From Leucaena leucocephala (taxonomy: Eukaryota > Streptophyta > Magnoliopsida > Fabales > Fabaceae): 64,000 bases of DNA. The stretch covers positions 15,534,185 through 15,598,184 of the forward strand of contig CM073570.1 in NCBI GenBank assembly GCA_037074615.1, read 5' to 3'. Below the pieces are notes generated by a model, which was given only the letters and a program-made list of their open reading frames with translations, ran no database searches and was not told where the DNA came from. Below are positions 25,676-36,960 of this stretch, in pieces. Every line of letters begins with the position of its first letter. Position 1 is the first letter of the stretch. The translations under genes and the position numbers were made by a program.

Positions 25676-25879
25676 TTACTATTACCAAGTCCAACCATTG
25701 TTGCCACATCGTTGTGAATGGATCTCGTGAACAATAATAAATATAGAAAGCCCAAACCAAAACACATGAATGGTGTCATTATTATTACCAAGTCCAACCA
25801 TTGTTGCCACATCGTTGTGAATGGATCTCGTGAACAATAATAAATATAGAAAGCCCAAACCAAAACACATGAATGGTGT
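25676..25879. repeat. 103-bp direct tandem duplication
   Basis: Two adjacent copies with a period of 103 bp (unit starts at about 25681 and 25784). They are essentially identical from ATTACCAAGTCC through GAATGGTGT. A minus-strand frame runs through both copies but shows no recognisable protein. This looks like a recent local duplication in non-coding DNA. Confidence 0.85.
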
Positions 25880-26809
25880 ATGTGATCTGAGTCCACATTA
25901 ATGTACCTAAAAGATTTATCCAAAAACAAATGTACCTAAAAGACATTTATGAGTTCATCCATCCTTATCAAATGTTCATTACAATTATTATGTGATTTAA
26001 ATATATCAAATTTTCCAACAGTATTGATAAAAGAGATAAATTTCTCATAATATATCAAATTAAAGTTCAAATATCCACCAGGAGAAGTATTTATATTTAG
26101 TATCTGATAAAATCTCAAATAAAATTATTTTTAATAGAGTGATATACTTATATATTAGTAAATAAAAATAAATATTTTAAATTCAATTTCAATGATTAAG
26201 ATTAAAAGTTTTTAATTTTTAACATTTTCATATGATAAGTCTTTTTATAAAATTAATAATTATAAAAAAATTATTTTACATTTTACATTTCTAAAAATAA
26301 AAATATATAGAATATAAAAGATGAATTAAATTGTAACCATTCAAATTTAATCTTGGGGATCTAGACTCTTAATGAGCACTTGAGCATGGGATGTAGTTAC
26401 ATTAAACGATTTCCTTCCAGATCCATCCTATGGTTTCAGTAATTAAACTGACTGTTCATTCATGTATATAACTTATTTAATTGATGTTATATTATATTTT
26501 TTTTATTCAAATTCTCTTTGTTTAATTGGCCATAAGAAGTTTTTTTCTTCTTTTTTTTTTTTTTGAATTCTTTTATAATAATTAGGTTTAGTTCGGACTA
26601 TCCGGTAGTATCAAATGGTGATCACCAGAACTTGGCTTACACATGAACAAGAGAGTGTGAAATCAGTTTAAAGTCTTCTCATGTTGAAGTCGACGTTAAT
26701 GTAAAATATGATGAGAAAGGAAGAGGCACGGACTGAAAATCATCAACTTAACGAAATCCTAAAACACTAATAGCTAATTAGTTTCATATAGTCCTCAATT
26801 TAAATGAAG

Positions 26810-26995
26810 TACTACCTCCGATCCTTAATATAAGAGTTATTTAATTGTTTTGGATAGATTAAAAAAATTAAATAAAATAGTTAATTATAACTAATTTAAG
26901 AGTTAGTTAATTAAATTGAGTAGATTAATGAGCATATAATATGAGTTCATATTTAGGAATTATATTTGATCATAATTAACTAATTCATTTGGCTT
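26810..26995. mobile_element. Stowaway-like MITE
   Basis: Begins TACTACCTCCGATCCTTAAT, close to the consensus Stowaway end. The interior is an imperfect inverted repeat (TTAATTATAACTAATTTAAG/CATAATTAACTAATTCATTT). The right end is less clear. Confidence 0.5.
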
Positions 26996-28214
26996 CTTGA
27001 GTCAGAAAATTGGAAATATCCTTGCTCACAGTTATTGTATATATATATGTGTCATCTATGTTATTTATTTGTTGTTAATTAGTAAAATCAAGTCAATTCA
27101 TTATATTTAAATTGATAAATATTATTTGCAGCATATTTGTTAGATTAAAAAAAAATGCTCTCTGCGCTTTTAAAGTTAGGAGATACTACACCTAATTAAG
27201 TAAGCTCAACAGCTAGCTAGCACCATGTTTTTCATAAGCCTAAATGAATGATCACTGTATGCTACTAAAGAAATCACCAACCATGCACGTTCTCATCATG
27301 TTTTGCAAACAAAGGGACTCAATCACTACCAATGAAAACCCTAATGATTATGTCATTGTGATGGCCTTCCTTACGTGGTTTATTATTTAGAAATGATGAG
27401 TCCTTTTCATCTTTGGGTCCAGTTGGTTGAACCCTAATTTATAGTTGCACATATAGCATCATAAAAATTGCTCTTGAAGCTAAAGATCACCATAAGCTCG
27501 ATCTCTGTGATTAATTCCGGGCCGACAAGGAAAGCTCAAACACGTATGATTGAAGCAGACACTTTGATGAAAAAGCAAATATCAAATCAAGGATTGATTC
27601 ATGATAGAATTCAGATCTCTAGCACTCATATATTGAATATCCATTGCATGAAATATAATAAATAATAAATAGAACAATATATATAATATGATATTGAGAT
27701 ATATCACAGTGACGGTATATATCATATATATTATTTATAATCCATGAACCATGGGATTAACATTTTTTCTTTTTAATATAACAAGAGGGTAATTCTCTAT
27801 CATGTGAAATACACATATAAGTAAGCACAAGACTCTTTGACAATTTATATTAAAAAGAACACGGCTTGAATACATGAATTACACGGACAGATGACAAAAG
27901 TATATTGGCAATAAGGACAGATCAGAGCCACTTGTGGTGGTACGTTTGCTCATTAATTAATTTCTATATTCAACACATGCAAGTCAGAATTTCTCATCAG
28001 TTGCATTGATCCGTATAATTCATGCTTCTGTATATTTTCTTCGATATGGAGCCCACACTAGGAAAATATGGGGACAAACTCTTGTTGTTTTCTAAGTTAG
28101 GATCGTGTGATTGTTGTGAGCATAGCATTACAAAAAAGGTGTAGATGATATTCCGCATTTGTGAAAATTCTAATTAGAATGAAAGGTTCAAAAATCAAAA
28201 TTGATCACGGAAAC

Positions 28215-28216
<2 letters not shown>

Positions 28217-28251
<35 letters not shown>

Positions 28252-28268
28252 ATATATATATATATATA
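28217..28268. repeat. compound (TG)n(AT)n microsatellite
   Basis: About 16 TG units followed by about 9-10 AT units. Confidence 0.95.
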
Positions 28269-28699
28269 TGGACCCATGAGTCATTGTCGTCCCTGTGCAC
28301 ATATGGTAGAAGTTTTTACAGTGTTGAATTCGAATTGACATTGGTATTGCATTTCCATTAATTAATGTGCTGACCCTATATAGTTCGTATATGTACATGT
28401 GGCCATTCATTTTTGGTTGCACCAAAAGCAATAGAATATAATTAAGCTCAGACACCAAGCTTTTCATTTTAATCTATACGATTAGGGTTCAACTAGGTGA
28501 ACATTCATCAAGAAGAGATCTCAGAGAATTTGAATTGTTTAGTTTTCTCTCTCTCTTTTGGGGTGAATTGAATTGCTTTGTAGAGTTTCTTATAGGTCAG
28601 ATGTGGTTTATTGGAAAAATTCTGAGTGGAATGCAAAAGGGGAATGGAGATGAAATTGGAATAATGAGAAGAATAGGAGAAATGATTTTGGAATGTAAC

Positions 28700-29190
28700 G
28701 TGTGTTTAGATAGACTTTTAAAAAAAGATTTATAGAAAAAAATAGTTTTTGGGTAGTTTTTAGAAAGAGCTTTTGGAGAAGAGTTTATAAAAAAAAAGTG
28801 ATTATAGATAAATGAGTGTTTGGATAATTATTACCAAAAAGACTTTTGTAATTAAAAAATTATCAAAAATGATATGATTTTATTTAAAATATGAGAGAGT
28901 AAAGAAGGTGGATAAGAGTCAATAGAGAGGAGAGAGAAGAGAATGTGAAAAAGATAGAGGGAAGAGGAGAGATAGTGTAAGAAAAAATAAAGATAAAATA
29001 GTAATTGAGTAGTTTATAAGCTCTTTTACTGTTATAAAAGCTATTCTTACCAACTTATCTGAAATAATAGTTTGATTTAAAAATACTTTTAGATAAATAT
29101 TATTGTTTATTTTAAATTTTTTAAAACTAAAATTTAGGTTAAAAGTCATTTTAAAACTATAATTTAAGGGTTTCCTAAACACACCATATA
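28700..29190 (+). repeat. MITE family 1, copy 3
   Basis: The left end GTGTGTTTAGAT and right end CCTAAACACACC are inverted. The interior has TTTATAAA strings, a GA-rich core (about 28895-28990) and AAGATAAAATAGTAATTGAG, shared with the copy at 39490-39960. This copy shows the terminal inverted repeats most clearly. Confidence 0.65.
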
Positions 29191-30207
29191 ATAAGGAGAT
29201 GTTATCCACTTAATACTAATTAGTTTATGTGACAAGACTGGGTCATATATAAGTAAATCTAGGGTTCAAATATCCTTTTATAATGTAATAAAAAAAGAAG
29301 ATGAGATAATTTTTTTTTATGTAGATGATTCTTGGTAGGATAGAAATAAAAAATGAATTGAGATAAATAAAATGAAAATTCTATGAAAAAAAATGCAAAG
29401 CACTAAATTAAAGTACCTCTCAAAATAATTATTATAGATTTATATTTTTCAAAAGTAGGCATTTTTTGACTTTTCTCAAGATAATTCCATACTCCATAAT
29501 ATCAGTTCCACACCTTTATCACCATTAAATGGAATCATAAGGACACGTATGGAATGTTGTTGCACTCCCTACCATCAAATCAAATCCGAAAGTAAACTTT
29601 TTCCCCCTTTTTTTTAAACAAAAATATTTTAATACTTAAATTTACATGGTTAATATATTTTTGTCAAAATATTTGAATTTTAAATTAAGTTAATAATAAA
29701 AACATAAAATAAATAAAAGAATGCATGAAAAAATTCACTTACCCCTAATTTAATGAAAATAAAATAATTTTAATATATATATGTGAGCTCAGTAAAGATA
29801 GACAAAATCGTTTTTATAATCATTATATATATTTATGTCAAGAAAGAATACTAAAAATGTTACTCGTAATTTTTTTTAATGAGAGGTTATTCTGTTTTTG
29901 TTAGTTGAAGTTGGAATGAGGAGCAACTCAACAACCTTATGTTGGACTCTATCTAGTACCTACCGAAGGGGCAGTCATATATGGACCATAAAAATTCTGG
30001 TTTGACTCATTCATCAACCTAATTAATTATGCCCCACATATTTAATTACTCTTATTCCACCGAATCTCCTCTCTCTCTCTCTCTCTCTCTCTCTACTTAC
30101 CTTAATATTTCACAATCCCCCTTTTGTATTACTTTTCTTCAATCAATTCCTTTCTCTCTATTTTATTCACCCACCACCTCTCCCTGCAGGATCCGAGTCA
30201 GCATCAC

Positions 30208-30209
<2 letters not shown>

Positions 30210-30242
<33 letters not shown>
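30210..30242. repeat. (AT)n microsatellite
   Basis: About 16 AT units. A (CT)n tract lies shortly upstream at about 30069-30094. Confidence 0.95.
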
Positions 30243-30244
<2 letters not shown>

Positions 30245-32387
30245 CATTAAACGACAATTTCTTTTTAGTAAAGTTCAAGATAGTATTTCTACTGATGATT
30301 ATATACTAATCTTTTTAACGTATAAAGATTATGAAAGTATCATTTTTTATTAAAAGACAATTTTATTTTAGTAAAGTTATAGATGACGAAGTGATAACTT
30401 ATTTAATAAATAATTTTATAAATTTTTTATAAATATTTTTTGAGTTATAAAATTATACTTTAATTTTAGGAGGAGATTGACGCTGAATATACCTAAATTT
30501 TTATATAAAAAAAAGGAGACATACAAAATTACAATTATATTCATATATTTAATTATACAGTTGTAGTAATATTTCAAAATTTGTATCCGTGAAATGGAAT
30601 ATTGCAATGGGATTTGTCACGAGCTCGATGGATCATGTTACAGGAATCATGAAAGTGATAATTAAGATTTTAAGAATATGATGTTGGGATATAGAATGCA
30701 CCTTGTAGCTTACACTTGTTTTAAAAACAAAGCTTTCGACAAACATGTTCTGCAGCGTGACACTGTGTCGGGGTTAGATTCTACGTTACAACTTTAAATT
30801 AGTCTTCGCCGAAAGCTGTGCCCTTTGACATCTCATAAAAGGCTCATATAAGTTTCATTTCCACATTAAACTTTTTATTTAGGAATCTTACCTACTGTAT
30901 ATACGGTTCTCTGTCACTTTTTTTTTCTACTATTTTTTTCCTTGTAAACATTCCTTTTTTAATTTGTAACATGTATAGCTAATTTAACTGTTAGATTGCT
31001 TCCGTGATCTCCAACTGGAGAGGTTTCTTTTTAATTAGTTTATTTTTCATCTGTATCGGAAAAGAATAATAATAATAATAATAATCCTTTTATATATACT
31101 TTCTTATCTTGGGTTCTCTCACCATAATTAGTACTTTGCCTTAAACTTTATTTTATAGCTATGCTCAAATTCTAAAAATTATTTTTTTATATGACAATTT
31201 GATTAGATCAGATTTAAATGTTATCATGAGACTAATTAAGAGTAAGTTTTCTAAGTTTTTTTTTTTTGCATCTATACATGCTTAAATTTGAGATTTTGTG
31301 ATAAAATAGTTAGCTAAAACTCTTTTTACTAAAATTAAGGCTTTGTTGGGGGAGATTACTTTTATCTTAGGAGCAATTACACAATTGCTCTTCTTGAATG
31401 GTGCATGCATGGATAACATCACATAAGCGTCATCACAAGATCTCTAAAAACCGCTTGGTATGTACTATACGGTTGGAAGTTGGATGCTTATTACTCACAA
31501 TCTATCTCCGGCAAATGTAACCCTAGTCTTCCAAGAACTAATATTCAATCCTAATATACAAAAAAAAAAAAAGCATTTTCCTTCAAGAGTAGAAAGTTAA
31601 AAATAATTAATAAAACTTAGCACAATTGATAGATAATCAGATTCCTTAAATATAATGTACCGGATTCAAATCAAGTCGTGTGTATAGAAAAAATCTTGTT
31701 AAGAGAGGTGAAACTTACTTTAGTAATCTCTATATTTTAAAAAAATTAATTTGTTTATTAGTTAGGGATAATACTTAAACTCTAAAAAACAAAAGAAAGT
31801 CAAAATATCATTGAAGACTAGTATTACACAAAAAGGGAGTGATCAGTTTTGCACCTAACATTCATATGTGATAGAGCCAGAGAGGTGACCTTATCCGAAT
31901 TCTCAACTTCGTTTCAGTGCTTCCTCACTGCATTTCAGAATTAAAACGTGAATCTCTTCTCACATAATAATTAATTTTGATCAAATCATAAGAAAGAAAT
32001 GGTACCACAACATTCCAAATTAGCCGATAATTCAGACTCGCTTTGACTCTAGCTACTTCGTGTTGTGTGAATGCATTCAATATTTTTTACACCTAAAATT
32101 ATTTTAGGAAATAGAACAATATCATATCACCAGACAGAGAATAATAGTGAGCTCCATGTGCTTTACGCAAATAAATAATTATAAAAAAAAAATCACCAAG
32201 TAGGAATATATTCTCTGGGCACTTTAGACTACAACGCCATTGGCAAGAGGTTCTTGAGTGAAGGAGAAGAGTTATAGAACGCGATAACTTTTTCTTTTTT
32301 TAAAAAAAGAAAACTGTAAAAAATGTCGACTTCATAGAAGGTGCAACTGTGACAATAAGTGAACCTGCTCAGACCAATTTTGGGCTC

Positions 32388-32395
32388 TATAAATA
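32388..32395 (+). promoter_or_regulatory. TATA box of the phytosulfokine gene
   Basis: TATAAATA, 57-64 bases before the PSK start codon at 32452. The implied transcription start is near 32420, giving a very short leader of about 30 nt. Confidence 0.65.
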
Positions 32396-32443
32396 GGCAA
32401 CTTCCAGTCTCTGTATCTGAACTCACAGAATTTCTTCACATAA

Positions 32444-32464
32444 ATGCAAATATGGGAAAGCTAG
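32444..32464 (+). promoter_or_regulatory. upstream ORF overlapping the PSK start codon
   Basis: An ATG at 32444 opens a six-codon frame (MQIWES) that ends with TAG at 32462. It overlaps the PSK ATG (32452) out of frame. If the cap is near 32420 the first ATG is close to the 5' end and may be skipped by leaky scanning. Whether it tunes PSK translation is inference. Confidence 0.45.
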
Positions 32465-32847
32465 TAGTCTTGTTCTTAACTACCATCTTCCTCTGCTCTG
32501 TTCTGTCACAAGCCTCTCGCCCTCAACCTGCTTTCCTCAAGGATTCCTCCCCAGAAACTCCACATCTGGTTCGTTCAATTCAACATTCTTCGCTTCTTTC
32601 CCCGCCCCCCCCCCCCCCAAATTCTCTGTTTCTGGTTTAATAGGTTTCGTTTCATGACTTTGATCCATATGTTTCTTACATCCTAATAAGGGGTTTGTTT
32701 ATTTACGAACAGGGTGTTGAGAGTGAAACAGAGCAAGAGGTGATGGTGGATCAGATGTGTGAAGGCATCGGAGAAGAAGATTGCTTGATCAGAAGAACAC
32801 TTGCGGCTCACGTTGATTATATTTATACCCAGAACCATAAGCCTTGA
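32452..32847 (+). CDS. PSK: phytosulfokine precursor
   Basis: Two exons, 32452-32568 and 32713-32847, joined in phase 0, give an 83-aa preproprotein. A signal peptide covers about residues 1-22. The conserved C-terminal block contains Cys55, the EDC motif (Cys63), a basic IRRTL segment, and HVDYIYTQ with the mature pentapeptide YIYTQ at 75-79. The Asp before the first Tyr is the known requirement for tyrosylprotein sulfotransferase. The mature peptide is sulfated on both Tyr, released by subtilases and sensed by PSKR receptor kinases to promote cell growth and modulate immunity (established for the family). The single intron has a GT donor after CATCTG and an AG acceptor before GGTGTT, and it carries a long C-run (about 32600-32618). 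Confidence 0.93.
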
Positions 32848-34156
32848 AGTATCATTATGCAGTAACAATATGTACATATAGTTTTGGGTGAGATATTGTA
32901 AGAAAAGAATATGTTGATGATAATATTATGTAATTAGATTTAAAGGGCGAGCTTGTGTTGTTTATAAGAGTTTTCCAATTTTATAGTTTCATTGAGTTCA
33001 CAATCCACGTACAAACATGTTAATTAATCTTTGTGACTATGAAGCAGTGGCTCATAAGCTGTTCATCTCCTGCGTTTTGGTGTTTCAAATCTGTAACTCA
33101 CGGAGAAACTATTGTGAGTTAATATTAATTTTAAATATAAGATATTTTTTTATATTTATTTATTTTTTTTTAAATTATTATTATTAATACTATAACAATA
33201 ATTAAGTAAGAGATGTGGAAGATAATTAAAAAAAGTTGTTGGGTGTTTTAGAAAAAATATATTATATTAATTAACTTAACTAATTTTATTAATATAATAA
33301 AATTAGTTAAATATGTTTTATATTAAGAACATAATGAATATATATTCCTCTGATCCTTAATATATGATATAATTAAAGATTTATATTAATTATAAATATA
33401 TAAGATTTATATATTATATTTATTAATTTTTTTTAAATTACTCTTATTATTATTTTTTTATTGATTATGATATTTTAAAAAAAATATTTTATTGACTAAA
33501 TTAATTATTTTTTTTAATTTAATTAAATTAGTTAAATATATTATACAGAAGAGAGGAATATACTAAATATCCATGTGATAGCTTGATTACCTTATGCTTC
33601 TTTCCATAAATCAAACTTTGTCAATGAAATCTCTATTCCTCAATAGTACATACGGAAACAAATTATGCTCCTTTTGTTATAAGATTTAAGCTCTAATACT
33701 AATTTCAATATTTAGGTAGGAGAAAATACTAAATAAATAAATTGATAAGGAAGACAAATAACGATGTAATGCAATTGATTTCTATCACCACTGCTACCAG
33801 AGAAAAACTTGTCAGAGTGTCAATTTATGGCGATTATAACACAAAACGGGGTTAAAAAAAGTGATATCATTTTTGTAAATAAATTGTTGTTAAAACTCCT
33901 ATTTTGAGCCTTTTGAGTTTCATTTCTTGTAAATGATGTTTACAGTTAACATTAAAGAAGGAAGAAAAAATTCCAAATGAGAAAGCCTAACTTAAAAATT
34001 GCGGTTTTCCTGTTAGCTACTGTCTAGTTCCTTGTTTTATCCTGTTTGGATATTTGATTCTATTGACTCATTATTTTTCAATTCCTTTGTTCTTGATATT
34101 ACACTTCGAATAAGGTCTCATTTTTATGTGGGCGTTTGCGTGTGGGATCTTTGCAG
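32848..34156. other. PSK 3' flank and two adjacent MITEs
   Basis: After the PSK 3' region come two AT-rich Stowaway-like elements (about 33110-33340, and 33342-33562 listed separately). No gene is supported before the exon-like fragment at 34157. Confidence 0.45.
33342..33562. mobile_element. Stowaway-like MITE with perfect 11-bp inverted ends
   Basis: TATATTCCTCT (33342-33352) is the exact inverse of AGAGGAATATA (33552-33562), with TA at both ends as expected for Stowaway target sites. The interior is AT-rich and non-coding. Confidence 0.7.
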
Positions 34157-34268
34157 GATCGGCGTGGTTTCTGGGAAGGCAATATTTGGACCACCACTTG
34201 AGGGGTATTGGAAAAAGAAGCTTCAGGAAGAAGCATCAGCAAAGGAGAAGGATACAAGCTCCACTTAG
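34157..34268 (+). pseudogene. orphan terminal-exon-like fragment
   Basis: A good splice acceptor (pyrimidine-rich, ending TTTGCAG) precedes an open 112-nt segment. It reads (R)IGVVSGKAIFGPPLEGYWKK followed by an acidic/basic KLQEEASAKEKD tail and a stop. Composition and codon use look protein-like, and FGPPLEGYWKK is not low complexity. I see no upstream exon on this strand that would splice to it, and I do not recognise the family. It may be the last exon of a gene whose other exons were lost, a transposed fragment, or part of a gene with distant exons. Confidence 0.35.
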
Positions 34269-35170
34269 ATGACATTTTCATTGGACTGAAGTTGACAAGT
34301 GGTAGACAACATTTTTATTTTGGGTTGTCCTCGAAATAGTCATTGCATCAGTTTTAGGACGCTGGATATGGTTGTTTTAGGACGCAGCTTCAGTTTCCAG
34401 TCGCTAATTATCAAGAACGAAGCCCCTTTTTTCACCCTTTTCCCATCCTTTTCAAACCTCTCTCTCTGCTGTTTGAGTAGCCTTTGCATTCCCCTAACTA
34501 GATACAAAAATTTATGTAAAATTCGTGTTTATTCGCTATTACATACAGGCTTTGTTTGTATTGATCTTCGCATTATCATTAAAGCTCATTTTCTTTTCGG
34601 AAGTGAGATAACCATCCATAAGAGGGAGCTACCACTAAGCACTAAGAAGAGTTCATGGATCACATATCAGCAGTCCACTTAGCTTCGTCATGACGTTCGC
34701 TGTTAAACCACGACCTGAAGTTGCACATGCCTTATAGGGAGAAATGACTTTATGAACTATATGTTGTATGGAATGATACATTTTACAGCAATATTACTAT
34801 TGAAGAATCAGTTATAGTCGTCACAAACTATAACAAGTAACACTTTATGAATTATATATACGGAATAATATATTTACAGCATGATTATAATTCAGGAATG
34901 TGTGCTAGTCATTACACCATCAAACAAATAAGACTGTATAATGAATAGAGGACAACTTTTCTATAATGACGTTATGGAAAACGCAGGAGACTGGTCTCTT
35001 GAGTGCTTGCACTGGACTCTTCACATCTATCTTCATTGTGGATTCTTTCACTGAAATGGGAATTGACAATTATTCTTTGATGTACAAAGCGATCCTGTTT
35101 GTTGCTGCATTTTCCCAGCATCAGAAGAGTCCAAATTCCATTCAAATCCACTTGACTAATGAAACAGTTC

Positions 35171-36466
35171 TTACGTAATACTTGCAGGAACCAAAGCCCA
35201 AGCGCCACCCATTAAGTGCAGGCACAAAGAGAGACATATTGTAATTATAACAGCGGATTTGGCAGCTACATATCTCACAACCTCTACTATTTTCTCATGC
35301 ACAGCATCTGCAAATCTTCTGATACAAGCACAGAATTTCTCTAACAAAAACTCCATGAAAGATCTAACAGTCTCAAATGTCACCCTCCCAGTTACATCAA
35401 GAATAAGCCTCCGATTGCTAGGAACTGCCAAGGTAGAAGATACCTTGCCCATCCATCCACTGCCTTCTTTTTCTTCATCTGAAACTTCTTTTAATTCAAC
35501 AGATGTTGTTTCTTCATCTTCATCCAAATTCTCATCTCTAGTTGGACTTGAACCTTGTTCAATAGGCAAAGAAGCAGTTGAACTTGAATTGGCATTCGGT
35601 TCTGAACTTGTTAGTACCTGGTGAGATGTTTTGACGAGTGTCTCTACGGCATTATTACAAACAGACACCGCCATGTCTCTCACTTTAGTCTCATGGTTTG
35701 AGTTTGTTAAGCCAGAGAAGAAATCATCATATGTGTTGATATGCATGGTCTTGTCAAGATAAACAGTAACTGCTGTACTTACAAATAGTTGCACGCAATT
35801 CCCAATTAGGTCTCTGCACTTATCACTGCAAACCGTATCCACCCATCTTGGCATAGGTTCAGATTCCAAATTGGAGGAGCTAAGATCTCTGACACTAATC
35901 GTATTTCTTGAACTTGAATTTGATTCTCCACTTGAATTCCCGTTTGAATAGAAACCAAGGACTAGGTTCCGAGCAAAGCTTCCCACAACTACAGAAACAA
36001 AGCCTGAACCAGATGGGGAAAAAAGTTTATCCACTAACCGATCCACAAGACTTGAACTATCGCTGGTTTGATTATGATCGGTGTTATTCATAGATTGATA
36101 ACTTCGCAAAACACCAAGAGTTAAGGCCTGTGTAACGTTGACCAAGGAATCTGAAAACTCACGAGACCGAGTTATTTTGGAAATTTGCTTCAAGCTATTA
36201 GGCAATTGATCAGAATCAGACTGCAGAAACTCTTTCATATCTCTTGAGACGACCCCTATAGCTTCTGAATATTCGGAGACTGCTTCAGAAACGGATATCA
36301 GTGCTCCCAGGAGCTTTAAAAGTCTCTTCCTCTTGCGACTTATTGAAGGCAAGTGATAAATTTTGAAAGCACCGTACCCAGTGAAGCCAGCAGCAGCAAG
36401 TAGAAAGAGCCACTTTTTTCTTTTACGGGCATAATCAAAACACTTTTCAATGAATTGCAATTCCAT
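35171..36466 (-). CDS. PHLOEM PROTEIN 2-LIKE A10-like protein
   Basis: Single-exon frame of 431 aa from the ATG at 36466; the in-frame codons before it begin only with a TTG. The N-terminus has a basic YARKRKK stretch followed by a short hydrophobic segment (LFLLAAAGFTGYGAFKIYHL) and the family-typical ISRKRKRLLKLLGALIS block, then SLKQISKITRSREFSDSL. The middle is Ser/Asn-rich with an acidic patch (about 320-340). The C-terminal half has a VTGRVTFETVRSFMEFLLEK block and a final hydrophobic helix. This matches the plant family annotated PHLOEM PROTEIN 2-LIKE A10. Despite the name I see no lectin-like domain, and its biochemical role is not established. A donor-like GGTAAGT at about 36570-36564 hints at a leader intron. 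Confidence 0.82.
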   Translation of the reverse strand: MELQFIEKCFDYARKRKKWLFLLAAAGFTGYGAFKIYHLPSISRKRKRLLKLLGALISVSEAVSEYSEAIGVVSRDMKEFLQSDSDQLPNSLKQISKITRSREFSDSLVNVTQALTLGVLRSYQSMNNTDHNQTSDSSSLVDRLVDKLFSPSGSGFVSVVVGSFARNLVLGFYSNGNSSGESNSSSRNTISVRDLSSSNLESEPMPRWVDTVCSDKCRDLIGNCVQLFVSTAVTVYLDKTMHINTYDDFFSGLTNSNHETKVRDMAVSVCNNAVETLVKTSHQVLTSSEPNANSSSTASLPIEQGSSPTRDENLDEDEETTSVELKEVSDEEKEGSGWMGKVSSTLAVPSNRRLILDVTGRVTFETVRSFMEFLLEKFCACIRRFADAVHEKIVEVVRYVAAKSAVIITICLSLCLHLMGGAWALVPASIT

Positions 36467-36960
36467 AACCAGGAATCCCAATGAAACTCAACAGATTGAT
36501 TATAAGTCCACCTTTGTCTCACCTAAGTCGATAAATTCGTTCGTTCATTCATTCATTGAGATCACTTACCAGAAATTGAAGCTTCAATGCTTTAATTGCT
36601 GAGCACCTTCTTGTTGTGTCCCGATAAAGCGGCGCGGAATCAGGCAGACAGGGAATAGGCGCGATGAACCAAGAAAGTTGGCGGCGGAACACAAGAAATT
36701 GAATGGGACGAGAGAGAGAGAAGAGATATGGAGAAGGGAATGGAGAACAGGGGCGTTGCAGAAGAAAACAGAAACGTTTCGTATTTGGAAGTTGGACTTG
36801 GGAAGGGAAATTGTGAGCCTTCTATTCTTTGGCGAAGGTCATGAACCCAACAGTCGCCTTCATCGTTCCACGCCACCACTCCAAATCTGTTAAACCCACT
36901 AGTACTCTCTGTTTTTTTTTTCTTCATTTCCCCACCCTTATCTGTTATCACATATTTACG
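36467..36960 (-). promoter_or_regulatory. leader and promoter region of the PP2-A10-like gene
   Basis: Less AT-rich than its surroundings. On the coding strand it carries a pyrimidine-rich (TTCTCC/CTCTCT) stretch (about 36700-36770) typical of plant leaders, and a possible 5'-UTR intron donor near 36569. Open frames here start with non-ATG codons and were not called. Confidence 0.35.

Noticed and set aside
25633..25929. 98-codon frame with an internal repeat
   Set aside because: The repeat comes from a 103-bp DNA duplication (not a multiple of 3, so the copies are read in different frames), which argues against a coding repeat.
28195..28467. Open frames encoding His/Thr or Tyr/Ile runs
   Set aside because: These are translations of the (TG)n/(AT)n microsatellite; similar cases lie at 14274-14474, 30029-30250 and 49596-49832.
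34299..34682. 127-codon plus-strand open frame
   Set aside because: Does not start with a convincing context, shows no recognisable domain, and reads like UTR or intergenic sequence.
36467..36481. N-terminal extension of the PP2-A10-like protein
   Set aside because: The extension would start with TTG; the first ATG is at 36466. The same reasoning moved starts inward for genes A, B, D, E and the small protein at 24493-24729.
36640..36951. 103-codon minus-strand open frame upstream of the PP2-A10-like gene
   Set aside because: It opens at a GTG and lies in the CT-rich leader/promoter region; no motif.
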